A DNA stretch of 55,706 bases from Blastocladiella britannica. Its lineage: Eukaryota > Blastocladiomycota > Blastocladiomycetes > Blastocladiales > Blastocladiaceae. The translations under genes were made by a program, and so were the position numbers. Positions 1-12,500 of the stretch are shown one piece after another (positions within the stretch are counted from its first letter, which is position 1; every line of letters starts with the position of its first letter). The stretch lies in the NCBI GenBank assembly GCA_025349905.2, contig MU624565.1, positions 1 through 55,706 on the forward strand, read 5' to 3'. The notes beneath the pieces are model-generated. The model was not told the DNA's origin and did not search any database. It saw only the letters and a list, made by a program, of their open reading frames with translations.

Positions 1-103
1 TTACCAGCAGCTCCCTGTCGCCAGTCGCGCTCCGCATCAATGTGTGACGATTGGCTGAATGGACTTTGGCCATCGCACAGTAGTGTATATCATAATGTAT
101 TAT

Positions 104-219
104 ACACGCGAACTGTTCCTCCTTAGAACAGTGTCGCGTGTCATTCTGTTATATTTAGGTGATAAATAATAATATATTACACACGCGCACTGATCAGTCT
201 TTGGATCAGTGTTGCGTGT
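104..219. repeat. Two tandem imperfect palindromes (hairpin repeats)
   Basis: Two related inverted repeats lie 77 bp apart, at 104-141 and 181-219. Each has arms of about 15 nt beginning ACACGCG and ending with GCGTGT, around a loop of 7-8 nt. Both are followed by CATT, and an AT-rich spacer containing GATAA and AATATATT separates them. A third diverged copy sits at 55425-55464 at the other end of the window. The sequence shows the repeats directly. A role as transposon-end structure or dispersed palindromic repeat is inference. Confidence 0.6.
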
Positions 220-786
220 CATTCCTGTTGTTAACCAATCAGTCCCACCACTCCCCTCCATCTTGTCTGCCGTCTGCAGAGCCTCCTTCCTGCTGTCGCT
301 ACAACAAGTAAGAAAAAAACAGGTCCAGGGCCACAACTCGCTTTGGCCGATTTACGTGACCACAACCATGTTTCCAAACACGATCCGCAACTCGCCTTCA
401 GCCCATGCACGCATCCCTGATTTGGGTACCTGGCATAGGCGAGCAGGGTCCATAGTGAGGTTGCAGACGAAACCAACCGCGCCATCATCAACAAGGCGCT
501 CTTTCACAAGCTGCTGGCAACACTTCTTCGATCAAGAGTTTGTTGAGGAAGCAGATCAGTATGTTTCGCATTTTTTTCTAATGGACAGGTAGCATTGCCA
601 CTCTCCAATCGCAATACTCAGTGGCACACCAAAGGCGCCATCCAAGCACGTCAGCCACACGGATTCGCTCGATTTTGGCGCCTTGGATGTCGTTCTTGGG
701 CTACGGTCGTGTTGAGGTATGTTTTCCTTGATTTTTTTTCTGTGCTTTTTTTCGTTGTTTCCTGACACATATCAATGTAATAACAG
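220..786 (+). other. Unassigned sequence upstream of the gypsy-type remnant
   Basis: No recognisable gene is seen. Short open frames are present (for example 368-592) but resemble nothing I know. Positions 717-786 look like a short intron (donor GTATGT, acceptor AATAACAG) preceding the Gag-like frame, so a small upstream exon is possible. No convincing 5' LTR matching the candidate 3' LTR at 1861-1987 was found. Confidence 0.3.
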
Positions 787-1849
787 TCCCTCCACAACAT
801 TTGGTAGCATCTGTACATTTGCTCGTCTTTGTGACTTCGTACACGGGAACCCACAGGCGCGTGATAACTCCTTGCACTCCCTCCTCCTTTCCCCCCGCCA
901 CGCTGGGGAGCTGCTGCCCAAGCACCGACCAACCCTGGTACCATCTCCTGCCTCACACACGGTCCAGGCCACGCCGCCAAGGACTGCCGCGACCCTGACG
1001 CGACCTGTTGCCATCGAGGCAGAAAAGTCCGCTCCGACGACTGTCCCCTGCAAGCCCCCGACGTCATTCGATGGCACCAGCCCCGCCTATACGGCGCACG
1101 ACTTCGCCCTGAGCAAGGCGTTCCCGGACGACGAGGAACGCCGCATACTGTTTGTTGGGTCCTGGATGGATGGTGATCCGCGCCGCTGGTTCGCCAACCT
1201 GATGGAGGGCGCCAACAAGCCGACCAAGCTGAGCGACGTGCTCAAAAAGCTCCGTGCGCGCTTTGAGCCGCCCATGTCCAAGGCGCAGCTCATCATGGAC
1301 TTATGGTCCGGTTCGTGCAGGGGCAAGAACGAGTCTGCCTCCGATTTCGTTGCTCGCCTGCCTGCCACCACCTGTGTGTCCCCAATCGCGGCCGCTGTCG
1401 GTTTCACTCTGCGCTTGACCATGAACCTGGCCGGGGTCTTTGGCGACCGCGACGAGCAGTGCGGCCTGGGGGAGCGCTTGTCCATGGTCCAAGGCAACCT
1501 GGCGGAGTACCAATTACTCATGCTCGCACAGACCGAGATGTCCCGGCCCAAGGCAACGCCTAACAAGGACGACCTGGTGCTTTTCGATGCGTCGAACTTG
1601 AGCGACGCGCAAAAGGGCAAAATCGAGACGCACAAATTGCAACCTCGTTTCGTCGGTCCTTTCAAAGTAGTTGACAAGGTGTCGCTGGTGAGCATCCAGC
1701 TCGAACTCCCGGGGCGGTGGAGGACTCACAATCGCTTTCACGTCGAGAAAGTCGTTCCTTACCACGCACGCGACACCACGCGTTTCCTGCCGTCCGACGT
1801 CAACAACTTCAGCGTGGCTACACTGCCCATGACCGCGATCGAGAAGTAG
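787..1849 (+). pseudogene. Gag fused in frame to integrase C-terminal domain
   Basis: A single open frame runs to a TAG at 1847-1849. Positions roughly 1050-1350 encode a retrotransposon Gag-like segment (FDGTSPAYTAHDF, then GDPRRWFANL and LKKLRARFEPP). From about 1560 the frame switches to the terminal part of a chromovirus/gypsy polyprotein: DDLVLFDASNL, then KLQPRFVGPFKVVDKV, LELPGRW, HNRFHVEKVVPYH. In intact elements several kilobases of pol separate these blocks, so the join marks an in-frame internal deletion. The absence of stops could be chance, recent age, or retention of a Gag-only reading frame. The true N-terminus is uncertain because 717-786 may be an intron. Confidence 0.6.
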
Positions 1850-1860
1850 TGGCGGGAGAA

Positions 1861-1987
1861 TGTTGTGGATGTGTACCGCCTAGCGTGACAAATGTATTCA
1901 CAGCCTGCGTCTTTTGGGACTAATAATGGTCTTTCCTCAATACCTTTTGTTGATCGCGCACTCCAGATGTATTGACTCGTAACAACA
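1861..1987 (+). repeat. Candidate 3' LTR
   Basis: The sequence begins TGTTGTGGATG straight after a purine-rich tract that follows the integrase-tail stop codon, and ends in CAACA, the complement of its start. Size (about 127 bp) and placement suit a short LTR. No partner copy lies upstream, so this rests on position and terminal complementarity only. Confidence 0.35.
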
Positions 1988-2014
1988 ACGCACACACAAA
2001 AAAAGGACAAATCA

Positions 2015-2760
2015 CTACATCAACTGAGCCTGAATCGACCGAATCCAACACCCCATCTCGTTGTCAGGTGCACATTTCACAGTGGCCAACTCCACTGACG
2101 ACGGAAACGCAGTGCCATGCACGCGATGCATTGCATAATACCACTTGGCCACGTCGATATCGCCCTTGGCCATCGCTAGAATCGGGTCTTTGATATTGTA
2201 ACGCGGCACGAATTTGGTGTGGAGTCGGGTGTAAAATTCCCAAGTGTAGTCCAGTGTTGTTGAGATTGCAATGCGTTGGGGAGGGTGGACAATGTCAATC
2301 TCGCCTATAAACTGATAAAGGTCGTTTTTCTTGTTGTGCGTGCTGTCGTCGGCGGTATTGTAATCCAAGAGAGACAAACTGGACAAGGAGTTGTGTTAAA
2401 TGGATCAAGTAACAGTCGACCACGCGCTGAGCTGGTGAGAGTGCACTGCCGCGGCCGCAAGTGAGTCGGCGACCATGGGTGGCTCGTAGATTTGACCTGC
2501 GAGTTCGACGCGTATATTCATCGAGGGCCGGCACGTCGGCAGCAGCCGCGAGAGCTTAAATGATTTGCATTTCGGAAACTCCATAAACTAAAAATCGTAG
2601 CCGAGTGCGCCTGCAAGTGCGGGATCGACGTAGTCGCGGGTGCCTAGCTGCTCGGTGGCGGGGAAATCATACAAGATTTGGATCAGACAGGAGTTTGGCT
2701 GCGAGGCCGCATATTTCAGCACCTGGGCGGCAATGTCGTCGTCGGGGTACGGCAATTCCT
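2015..2760 (-). pseudogene. Fragmentary unknown gene, possibly ankyrin-like
   Basis: On the minus strand a frame from an ATG at 2584 can be joined to the frame ending at 2015 by removing a 45-nt GT-AG segment inside 2387-2450. The joined frame ends in a TGA and includes the segment ILAMAKGDIDVAKWYYAMHR, which resembles a degenerate ankyrin-type helix pair. A second piece (about 2760-2595) reads PYPDDDIAAQVLKYAASQ and stops at TAG just upstream of that ATG. The pieces may be exons of one short gene or remnants of a larger one cut off by the neighbouring gene that starts at 2927 on the other strand. I do not recognise the family with confidence. Confidence 0.35.
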
Positions 2761-2926
2761 TTCTTATTTAATTTGCCGCGAAGGAAATATAGCTTCCACA
2801 TTTTCCCAATCATGACGGCCAAAAAAATTGGGAAATTGTGAGAGCCGATCTGGCAGCCAGCCACAATATGCTCCATTCCATGAATTCCTCCTTCATTCCT
2901 TGCACTCAATATATACAGGTTAATAT

Positions 2927-5900
2927 ATGGGCGATCTCATCGTCCCCACGTCCCTCTCGCTCCGCCGAACCAGTCTTGGCGGCGCTCCCATGGCAGCTCC
3001 ACGCACCGATCGGTCGCTGGGGGCCACCGCCATAAAATCCGAGGCGCTGGATATCATGCTCCCGAGCAATATGGTCGAGCGTGGACTGTTTTCGTTGGCG
3101 TACTTGACCACGCATGGTATTACAATATTTCGATTTTGAGATGTATGTGCTAATTGGTGTACTTGTAACCAGGGACAACATACAATATCCCGCCGTACCG
3201 AGTGTGGATCTTGACGGTGCGTTATTATCAACTGCAATATAACTGCATATCGATAACGTTATACACGCATTTACGTAGATCCTGGACGACTTTCAGCTGC
3301 TCGCGTTCCCATTGACGCCCATCATTTTCTTGAACTTGCCCGCGATCGTGCCCATGATCGTGCAGCCGGCGTTTTTCCTGACCGACTACTCGCTCTACGT
3401 GATTGTCAATGCCGTTGGTACGACAACCTACCATTTGTCCAATATTGACATTCACTCACATTAATGAACAGCGCTGGGCCAAATGGCCGTGACAGCGCTG
3501 GTCTCCATCGTGGTCGGCACGTTGATCCGCCGGCAAGCCAACACCCCACCAGCGCTGCTGGCGTTCTTGCGCAACCTGTACAACTTCTTGAACAGCGTGT
3601 TCATGCTCCCGAGCTTGTTCTTGCTGTTTGGCGCGATCCGGTGCGACCCCAACACAGGGATGCTGGCGGTGTTTCCGGCCGTGAAATGCTCGTCGCAGGA
3701 CCACGTGCCGACCCTGGTGATGAGTATTTTGGGCCTGTTTCTGGTGGTGCCGATGCAGATTGTATCGTCCACGCTGGTACTACATACCATACCCTTAATC
3801 GTCGCTAGGAGAACGAATAACTCACATATGGGTTTATCAGCTCATTGATACATTCCCAACCTCCACCTCGCCCACCGCCAGCGCGCACGTGGGCGTGATC
3901 CGGCGCGCAACCAACTACCGGATCTACCTGGTAGCCATGCACACGTTTGCATCGTCAATGCCCACGGCGCCCGCCCCACAGTGGCTCTACTCTTTGTTGA
4001 TGGTGATCTTACTGACGCACCTGGCCATCGAGTACATCACCGTACGCCCCTACTTCAACCCGTGGATGAACAGGTACAAGGCCGGGATGACTACCGCGGC
4101 GGCAGCAGCCGCGTTCTCGGTCCTGGTGTCGTTCGTGTCCACGACCGCGCCCGAGCAACGGACTGCGTGGCTTCGGGCCATGATTGCGGCGGCGGCAGCG
4201 TTCCCCGTAGGTGCCGTGGCGACGTACGTGGCGGCGCGGCGGACGGTAAGGATGACGGTGCGAGACTGGCGCAACGTGGCACTGGATGACCGCGCAGACG
4301 CCGCCGAGACGCATGCGGCTCCACGGCCGCGTCGGGCCGCGATCTTGGCGTCGATTATGGGCGGGGACCCGACGTTCCGCGGCGCGTTCGACTTGGGTAT
4401 TGGGTACGGCGCCGCTGCTGCTGGTGCCATAGCGTCGCCTCCTCGGCGGCAGTCGCCGCCACCCGTCATGCTGATTTCGAGCGGTATGGCAACCAGTAGC
4501 AACAAGCAAACCAAACCGTCAGTGTCATCGCCGTTACGCACCGCTACCGCGGCCATCTTCACCGTGTCCCCGCCCACCCTTAATTTCGGCAGTGGTGATG
4601 GAGGGTCCAATACCCGGCACTCTGGAAGCTCTCCGTCCGTGGCTGCCGGAATTGAACCGCGCCCATTGCCACGGCTGAGCATCGAGGGGATCGACGCCGA
4701 TGAGGTGGCCGCCAGCGAGTCCAATATCTCGGTGCCCTTCCCTCGCCCACTCCAATCCAACCCGGGTGGCGGCAACGACGGCGAAAATAATGCGCTGAAC
4801 GCCCTGATGCTCGGCAAGTCCATGGACGTTCTCGCCGCGGTCCGCGAACGCTCGTTCGAGCGCAAGAACGTGTTTGCGTCCCCGCACCAGTTGGAACAGT
4901 GCTTGCGCATGGTCCGCGACGCCGACGAGCCCACGCTCAAACAACTGACCCTGGGCTTACAGCTCATGGACCGCGCACTGGCCGAGTTCCCGACCGACTC
5001 GGTCGTGCTGCTGGCCACCGCAACGTACCTGGCCGCGTACTATGGGGACCGCGGAGTACAGGCGGCGCGACAACTATTGCACGACTTGCAGACGAGCATG
5101 CGGTCGGGAACCATTGATGTGCGGTACATGGCGTACGTGCGCGACCGCGTCACGCGCGAAATGGGCGAGTCGGCGCTGGACCGCGCGCTCGTCGAGTCAT
5201 TGAATGCCAACGCGACGAGGTTGCACTTGCACTCGCTGCATGCGCTCAGGCTCGTGTGGCACGCGATTCATAGCTCGGCGCCGGTGGATCTTCTGGAGCT
5301 GTTGATTGGGAAAATGGCCATCGCGCAGGAAATGGCCGCGAGCGGGTACCGCAAGTTGGTGGCGAAATCGCCACGCGACCAGAGAGTGTTGCGGTCGTTT
5401 GCGCAGTTCCTGGTGTGCGTCGAGGGCAACGTCAACCAGGCTAACCAGCTGCTTGCGCTTGCGGACGAGAGTACGTTTATATATAAGCCATTTTTATGAG
5501 GTGTGTCCTGACTGACTTGCTTCATGGGGTATCACAGTCGAAGCAAGGGACACGGTCGCCCCGACTGCACTCAAGTCCGGCGGCAACTCGCAGTCGTCCG
5601 ACTTGTCGTCATCAGCGGCGCCATTCCCGGGCGCGTCGCAGGAAGTGCTTTCGTCGCGGCCCGTGCCCCGGTTCGCACAGCTGGCCCCACCCAGCGGCGC
5701 CGCTACCCCAATCCTGCGTAGCACACAGCTGCATTCCGGCGGCGGGTACGCGAGTTCTCAGGCTTCAGGTACATGTCCTTTGCCATTTCAGTTTTTTGGT
5801 TCGAGGACCAACAGATCCATATAAATATAAATAGGATCCTCGACGTCTGGGAAACAACGCCTGTTCATTCGCCGCGTCGTAGTCCAGAAAATCAACCACC

Positions 5901-8449
5901 CGTTAGCAGTCCGCAACTACCTCCTGTTTGGCTGCCTTGTCCTGATCGTCGCCCTGTGCCTCGGGTTCTACGGCTGCTCACTGTTCTTCGACAACTCGGT
6001 GGTCTCGCGTGGGCAGCTGTTCACGTCCATCACCGTGCGCCAGACCGCGCTGCACACGATCGAGGACTTGCGGCTGATGGCGCTGAGCGTGAACGACCCG
6101 TTGGGCTCGATCAATTACCGGGACGTGGTCGCCGATTTACTCGTGGACGTGACGGGCTTGGCCAACTCGGTCTCGGATATCACCGCGTGGTCGGTCACCG
6201 CAAACCAGTCGTGGGACCATTACCGGATGTACCAGCCGGTGGTGACCCCAAACAAGAACGATTTCAAGGCGATGCTGGTGTCCCCCTTGGACGCGGCGCA
6301 GCTGGTGGTGTCGGCGGGCAAACTCGCGCTCAAGTATAACGGCAAGACGGTCGCGAATACGTTGACGTCCGCCGCGTTTATGGCCAACATGGAGTTTCGG
6401 TATACTTTTACTTGTTATCCTCGGATCCCTGGCAACCCTCACCGATCCCACACCCACAAAATATATGTAAAAACAGACTCATCACTGACAATTTCGTTGG
6501 CCTGCAAACAGCCGTGAGCGGCATGCTTTCGGCGTACATGGCCAATTTCATGACGTTCTTTTACTCCAACTTTGATATCATGGGCGGTTTGATTGCGGCC
6601 GAAGTGGTCGCGTTTGGACTGACGGCGTTCCTGGTTGGATACTTTGTACGTGTCCATTCAAGGATCCAATTTTTTTTTTTTTTTTGATCCTAAGTCCCCA
6701 ATCAATTGAGAACACTCACCAAAAAAAAAAATTTTAAAAATAAAGATCATCCGCCGGTTCTTTGCCAACGAGCAAGAAGTGATCCAGGTCCTTCGCCGCA
6801 TGCCTAGGAAAATCAGCCATAGTCTGGTCAACCAAGTGACCGAGGACCTGGATAATTTCCGTGAGATTGCGGGCGTGGCGGCGGTCGAGACCGATGGCGG
6901 CGGCGAGGACGCGCACGTAGAGCTGGCGCGAGCCATGAGCGAGACCGGGTCGCAGTCAACGTGGGGGGTCTTTAACCACACATCCACGCGGTACTATGCG
7001 GTGCTGGTGGCGGCGGCGGTGGCGATTGCGGCGGTCATTGCGGTCATGTTTACATCGGTGATTGTGTACGGATGATCCCCTTTATTACGGTTGTGGACCG
7101 TTGGGATTCACATTGGACGTATAGGATGTCGCGGGTGACCGACTTTTCGCGGATCTCGTACGTCTCCAACCGGATGTACGCCAACACCCAGTTCCGGATC
7201 TGCATCCGCGAGTACTTTTACAGCGACGGGACCTTTGGCAACGGTACTCGTATACTTCCACACATGGAAACGGTGTATAAATCTGACCAAATCACGATAG
7301 ATTGGCTGGTCCGCACTTGTCGATCCTCCTACTACGACATGGTCAAGTACCACGCGCTGTCGACCGACTTCTCAATGCGCATGGCCATCGACTTCCCCGA
7401 CAAGACCGTCGAGGCCCGCGTCTGCGCGAACGGAGCAGCGTGCGGGATCACCGAAGACACGTCCATCGGGTTCACGGCGCGGGCGGCCCAGCAGTCGCTT
7501 GATGCCGCGTTTTCGCGACTGTTGGGTGTGGGTGAGGTGGTATTGAGCGGGATGGCACAGAGCGTCAACCCGACGAACCCGAGTACGCTGGTGCACCGGC
7601 ACTTTAGGCTGGCGGTGGCGTTGTCGGTGGACGCCGAGTACGTTCCCTTTTTATTGGGATTTGGTTGATGCTCATCATGAGCGAGATAGGACCCGCATGA
7701 CGGACCTCGTGGCCGACATGTCCGCCGACCTCGACGACGACTTGGTCCAAGCTTTACGCCGATGTGTCGGCTCGTTCATCTCCTCGTTAATCCTAATGGC
7801 CGCATCCCTGCTGGCTCTGTACCGGTACGGCATCCAGCGGCTGCTAGTCACCGGCCGGTCACTGGCTTCTTTGGTGGTCCTGATCCCGCATCACCAATAC
7901 GGCGCCCAGCCGGACCTGGTCGCGTACTTGTCGGCCAGCGGCGTGCAGGTCGAGCCGGATACCGCCGCGGCGGCGGCGGCGACGGCGGCCGCGAGGGCCG
8001 AGAAGGCAGAGAAGGAGGCGGCCGCGGAGCGGCGGTACTTCCAGGACCAACAGCAGCCGGCGGGACAACACGGTAGGAAAGGAGTGTCGCCGATTCCGTC
8101 GCCACGCACGTCGCGTGCACCGTCGGTGGTCGGGTCGGTTGCCAGCGGGATCTCGCACCGCAGCGCCATGAGTAAAGCTGGTGGAGGAGCGGGATCAGGA
8201 TCGGGATCCGAGGCCAAGGCGGCGACCGCGGCGGCGGCTCGACGGATGCTGGGGCCCGGCAATCACAGCGAGAGCGCCAGTGTCGCGGACGATATCAATG
8301 GAACGTGGTCGCCGAGCAGCCGGTCGCGCACCGGGTCCAAGACGGTGATGGTGACGACGGCGTCGATGCTGGTGAAGCGGGCCGAGATTGCCAACATAGA
8401 CGGCGGCATGGTGGGCGTGTCCGTGGTGGACGGGCCGTTGCTCGAGTGA
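2927..8449 (+). CDS. tmcB: TmcB-like multi-pass membrane protein
   Basis: Exons: 2927-3116, 3173-3216, 3279-3417, 3472-3776, 3841-5470, 5538-5768, 5835-6399, 6477-6645, 6746-7065, 7125-7243, 7301-7637, 7690-8449. They give one frame of 1602 residues. An in-frame TAA lies just upstream of the chosen ATG. The first ~330 residues hold several hydrophobic segments. Residues ~640-770 carry the repeat region typical of TmcB/TmcC ('tiny macrocysts') proteins, with GYRKLVAKSPRDQRVLRSFA followed by a NQANQLLALADE motif. Further membrane segments near ~875-897, ~1070-1090, ~1175-1197 and ~1380-1400 bracket two large probably extracellular loops. The tail is low-complexity (Ala/Ser/Glu). Family members are multi-pass proteins known from Dictyostelium and zoosporic fungi; a sensory or channel-like role is inference. 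Without the 59-nt intron at 7066-7124 the reading frame would appear broken. Confidence 0.75.
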
Positions 8450-8524
8450 ACCTCTTGCTTTTCACATCGTTTCTCTCTCACTTTCCCATCGTCTGATTGA
8501 TCGCAGTATTTCTTGAAGTATTAC

Positions 8525-9335
8525 ATGGTTATGCGTGCCCTGAGCTCTCTTCTGGTCCTCCTCGTAGTCGTTATGGCAACGACCGCGGTGGCCTCGTCAC
8601 CCACTGAAGAAACCGCGACCATGGGCCCCGTGGTTCTGTGGCGACCGACCTCATTGTCATCGTCGGCGTCGTCTTCTCACGAGCACCTGCGCTCGTCGTA
8701 CCTGGACACGACCGCCGCGTCGTTTGTCAACCCGATCGTGCCGATGCTGCGGCAGTCGGCGGTGCTGGACGAGGCCACATGTGCGGCGCTTACCCAGAAA
8801 AAGACCGTGGCACTGGTGGCGGTCGAGCACCGCGGCGTGCATGCGGCCGATCTGATCAAGGCCGGCGGCGACAGTCCGTTGGTGGCCTTGTTAAAGGTTA
8901 TAATCTTAATATTTTTATAGTATGTTTTTATAGTCGGGTACTTTATTCTGACCCAAACGAATGTAGACCGCAACCACCGACTCGGCGGGCCCCTCGGTCG
9001 AGATCGCACACCTGCACGCCGTGAACCCAATGGCGACCGTGATGGCGGCCTTGCACACCGTCTGTCCTGCAGCCCTTGGCACCAGCGGTGTGGTGTCCAA
9101 GGTCATGGACGCGTCGGTCCCCTGGAACGAGGTCGCTCAGTACTTGCAGGACATGGCCGCGCAGTACCCGGCGGCGATCGTGGCGTACGTGGGCGTTCCG
9201 ACGGTTCCCGAAATGGCCATTGCTAGTGCCAATAACTTGGTGGATGCGAACGTGGCGGTGCCGCCGGTGTCCAAGTTGCCGTACATTGCCCAGTACCAGA
9301 TCTTTACTCCGGGCTTGTTCATGGTATGCATTTCA

Positions 9336-9366
<31 letters not shown>

Positions 9367-9520
9367 GGGATTCGACAGACTCTCATAAAAATGAAAATAG
9401 ACCCTGGCAGTGTTTATCGGCCTGGCGTCCATCCTGGTGGTGGCCCTGAGCTGGTTGGCGACAGTGCAGGCGCCGGCTGGGCTCGAAGGGAACAAGATGC
9501 GCAAGCCCAAGAGTTCCTGA
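8525..9520 (+). CDS. VOA1: VOA1/Ac45-like V-ATPase assembly protein
   Basis: Exons 8525-8896, 8967-9323 and 9401-9520 join to 282 residues. A hydrophobic N-terminal signal peptide (LSSLLVLLVVVMATTAVAS) starts a lumenal domain of about 220 residues. One C-terminal transmembrane segment follows (VFIGLASILVVALSWL) after the lead-in FTPGLFM, with a short basic tail (NKMRKPKSS). This type I layout, with the 'TPG-F' approach to the membrane, matches the Ac45/VOA1 family that helps assemble the V-ATPase Vo sector in the ER. The lumenal part is too diverged for me to match, so the assignment rests on topology and the C-terminal segment. The second intron carries a run of 29 T. The gene starts 75 bp after the preceding stop codon. 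Confidence 0.5.
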
Positions 9521-9597
9521 TTGTTTTTCCCAATTAATTCGAATATTTTTTTAAACTTTTTCTTCTTCTAAATGAAATATAGTAATAGTGAGAAAGT

Positions 9598-12500
9598 ATG
9601 TCGCCCGCCCCCAAATCCGCCAGTAAGCCGACGCGGCGCACCACTCGATCCCCGCGCCGGCGTGCTCGGGGCGCCTCGGCTCCCAGCACCAGTACCACTT
9701 CCCAGCAACAGTCGCCGAAACAGGCTGCCGTTCCAGTCGTCGTTTCGGAGTTCCCTGTTCATAAGAGCCTCGGAATCGTTGGATCCAGTATCGAAACAGC
9801 CTCAGTGTTGTCGTCGTGCCCCGACCTGGTCCCTGAACCCCCGCTGGATCCGGCGGCGTTCAAGCGGGCGGCGAAGGCGGCTGCTGGCACTGTCAAAGTT
9901 GCCACTACCACTACCGCTTCAAAGGGTGCTGCCAGCGTTGGGCGTGGGAACGTGGTGGCGCATCACTCATCGTCACCGACTGCGGAAGATAAGGATGGTC
10001 GCAAGTCCCCGATCGCAGGCGCCAAGAACCCGCTCACCGCGCACGCGGTGCTGGGAAAGGCCAAGGCCCGGGAACTGGCCGATGTGCGCGAACTGAACGT
10101 GTGGGGGTATCGTATTGCATCATACATATGGATCCCAGTGGATCGGCTTAAAAATTGACGTTTTTATGAATTTAGGCACGATCTCGACGACATTTCGGTG
10201 CTCTCGCGGTGCCCGAACTTGCGCATCCTATCGGTCTCGGTGAACCGGCTGACGACCCTGGCCCCGTTGGCGGGTCTGACAAAGTTGGAAGAACTGTACG
10301 TGCGCAACAACCGGATCGGAGCCCATTCGTCTGATGGAGTGCTGGAGACCGAACTCAAGTACTTGGCGTCCAACAAGCAGCTGCACACGCTGTGGATGTG
10401 CGAGAACCCGGCGGTCGTTGCAGCCCCATCGGAGGACGAGTACCGGCGTACGGTTGCGCGGGTGTTGCCGCAGGTGCGCAAGCTGGATAACTTGGGTACA
10501 GGCTTCCTTTTCATGGCACATTGGGTCCATTTCTCACACGTACACACTCGTCTGCCTTATAGACATTTCGGCCGCGGACCGCACGACCACCGGCACTCCA
10601 CTGCTCGTGATTTCCACTGCCACCGCCTCAGGTACCAACAACAGCAACAAGAGCGCCCGGTCAACCAGCGGCACGAGCAGCGGTAGTTCTCGGACAGCTC
10701 GTCCGCCCACGCCCGTCTCCAAGCTCCTGGCCACGTCGGTGGTCGAAGGGTCCGTGGTTCCGCGCCGCAATGCCGCCGCTACCTCCGCCAGCAGCGGTGG
10801 CCGTAGTCGTAGCCGGTCGCGCGACACCCTAACGTCGTCCCTGGCAGCGATCGCCGGGTCGCCTCCCATGTCGCCATTGTTCTCCCCGCTGGTGGTCAAG
10901 AGCGAAGGGATGACGAGTCCGCGGTCGATTGCGTGGGCCGAGACGGATGTGCAGGTGGCGGAGCAGCAGCAGCGGGGCCGGTCGCGCGAGCGCCGTGGGT
11001 CGGCTCTGAGTCCCGATGTGGCGGCGGTTTTGCACCACGACTTGGAGACCGTCCGGGCGCACAATGCCATGGCCCATGGCTCAGTGGCAGCGGCGGCACC
11101 GCCGTCTCCGCGTCGCGCATTGAGCCCCGACGTGGCGGCAGCACTGCACCACAATATGGCTACGGTTCGTGCACACAATGCCAAGGCTACACGATCGGTG
11201 TCGCCGTCCCGCGACCATCGCCGTGGGTCGTCAGCTCTGAGCCCGGAAGTGGCAGCGGTCTTGCACCACGACCTGGAGACCGTCCGCGCTCACAATGCCA
11301 AGGCCGGGCCAGTGGCAGCAGCGGCGGCGGCACCGCCACCGCCACGCCGCACGTTGGCAGGCCTGAGTTCCGTGGACGCCATGGCGTTACACCACGACCT
11401 GGCCACAGTGCGCGCGCACAACGCAAAGGGTGCGACACGATCGCGGTCGCCGCCCGCCCGCGACCGCCGCACTTCGGCGTCAGCTCTGAGCCCCGAGGTG
11501 GCCACGGCGCTGCGCCAAGACCTCGCCACGGTCCGCGCCCACAACGCACTGGCGCTGGTTCCGGCTCCGCCGCACCCGGTCGCAACATCGAGCGTGGTGA
11601 CCGTCGCATCCACTTCGCGGTCCCGGTCGCGGTCGAGTGACCGCCGTGGATCGGCTCTGAGTCCCGGCGTGGCCGCGGCACTGCACCATGACCTGGCCAC
11701 GGTACGCGCACACAATGCGATGGCCACACCCACCAAGATCGCTGGCAGCGGTCACGTCGTGGTGGTGGGTACGGACCGACAGACCGCACAGAACTTGGCC
11801 GCGCTCGCACACGATCTGGCGGCAGTGCGGCGGCGGTCAGCTAGCGTGCCCAACAGTCCTGTTGGTGCTGCCTACCCGGTGGCGGCAATGACGGCGGTGA
11901 GTGCGACTGGAAGTACCACCGAAGTGAGGAGCCGGCGCACGTCGACTTCAGTGGCGGGCTTAAGTCCCGTGGACGCCATGGCATTGCACCTCGACTTGGC
12001 GGAGGTCCGGGCCCACAATGCAATGGCAGCAGTGGCGGTGGACCATGCCGGTCCCATCATCTCGCACCCGAAGCACGTTGGCCACCTGAGTCCCGTCGAC
12101 GCGATGGCGCTGCACCACGATATGGCGGTCGTCCGTGCGCATAATGCGAAGGCGACCCGATCGCACTCGCCATCTCGCGAGCGCCGTGCTTCGGGTCTGA
12201 GTGCCGACGCGGCCGCCGCACTGCACCGTGACTTGGTCACGGTCCGTGCGCATAACGCACTGGCGTTGGTCTCGCCGCCGGCGGCACCCGCGTCACCGAG
12301 CGTGACTTCGCGGCCGCGGTCGCGCGATCGCCGCGCATCTGCGGGTCTGAGTCCCATCGACGCGATGGCCTTACACCACGACTTGGCGGTAGTTCGCGCG
12401 CACAATGCGAAGGCGGCTGGAGGAACCACAGACCAGGACGCTCAGCTTAAGCACGAGCACCACGTTGGTCACCTGAGTCCCGTCGACGCCATGGCGCTGC

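Larger units (their letters stand above)
787..1987 (+). mobile_element. Internally deleted Ty3/gypsy-type LTR retrotransposon
   Basis: The stretch carries a Gag-like open frame continuous with an integrase C-terminal tail. A candidate short 3' LTR follows (1861-1987, TGTTG...CAACA ends) after a purine-rich tract GGCGGGAGAA. Protease, reverse transcriptase, RNase H and the integrase catalytic core are all absent, so the copy cannot be autonomous. The Gag and integrase-tail signatures are characteristic of Ty3/gypsy elements. The LTR boundaries are inferred from the TG...CA ends alone, because no matching 5' copy was found. Confidence 0.65.

Noticed and set aside
4050..5018. 322-codon minus-strand frame
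   Set aside because: Antisense shadow of the large TmcB-like exon; Arg/Ser-rich with no domain signal.
7072..7668. Separate gene starting at ATG 7072
   Set aside because: The ATG lies inside a GTAC...TAG intron; removing it and the introns at 7244-7300 and 7638-7689 gives one continuous TmcB-like frame.
10534..11736. Minus-strand repeat-containing frames (ALCARTVA repeats)
   Set aside because: These are the reverse complement of the CFAP410 VRAHNA repeats, not an independent repeat protein.
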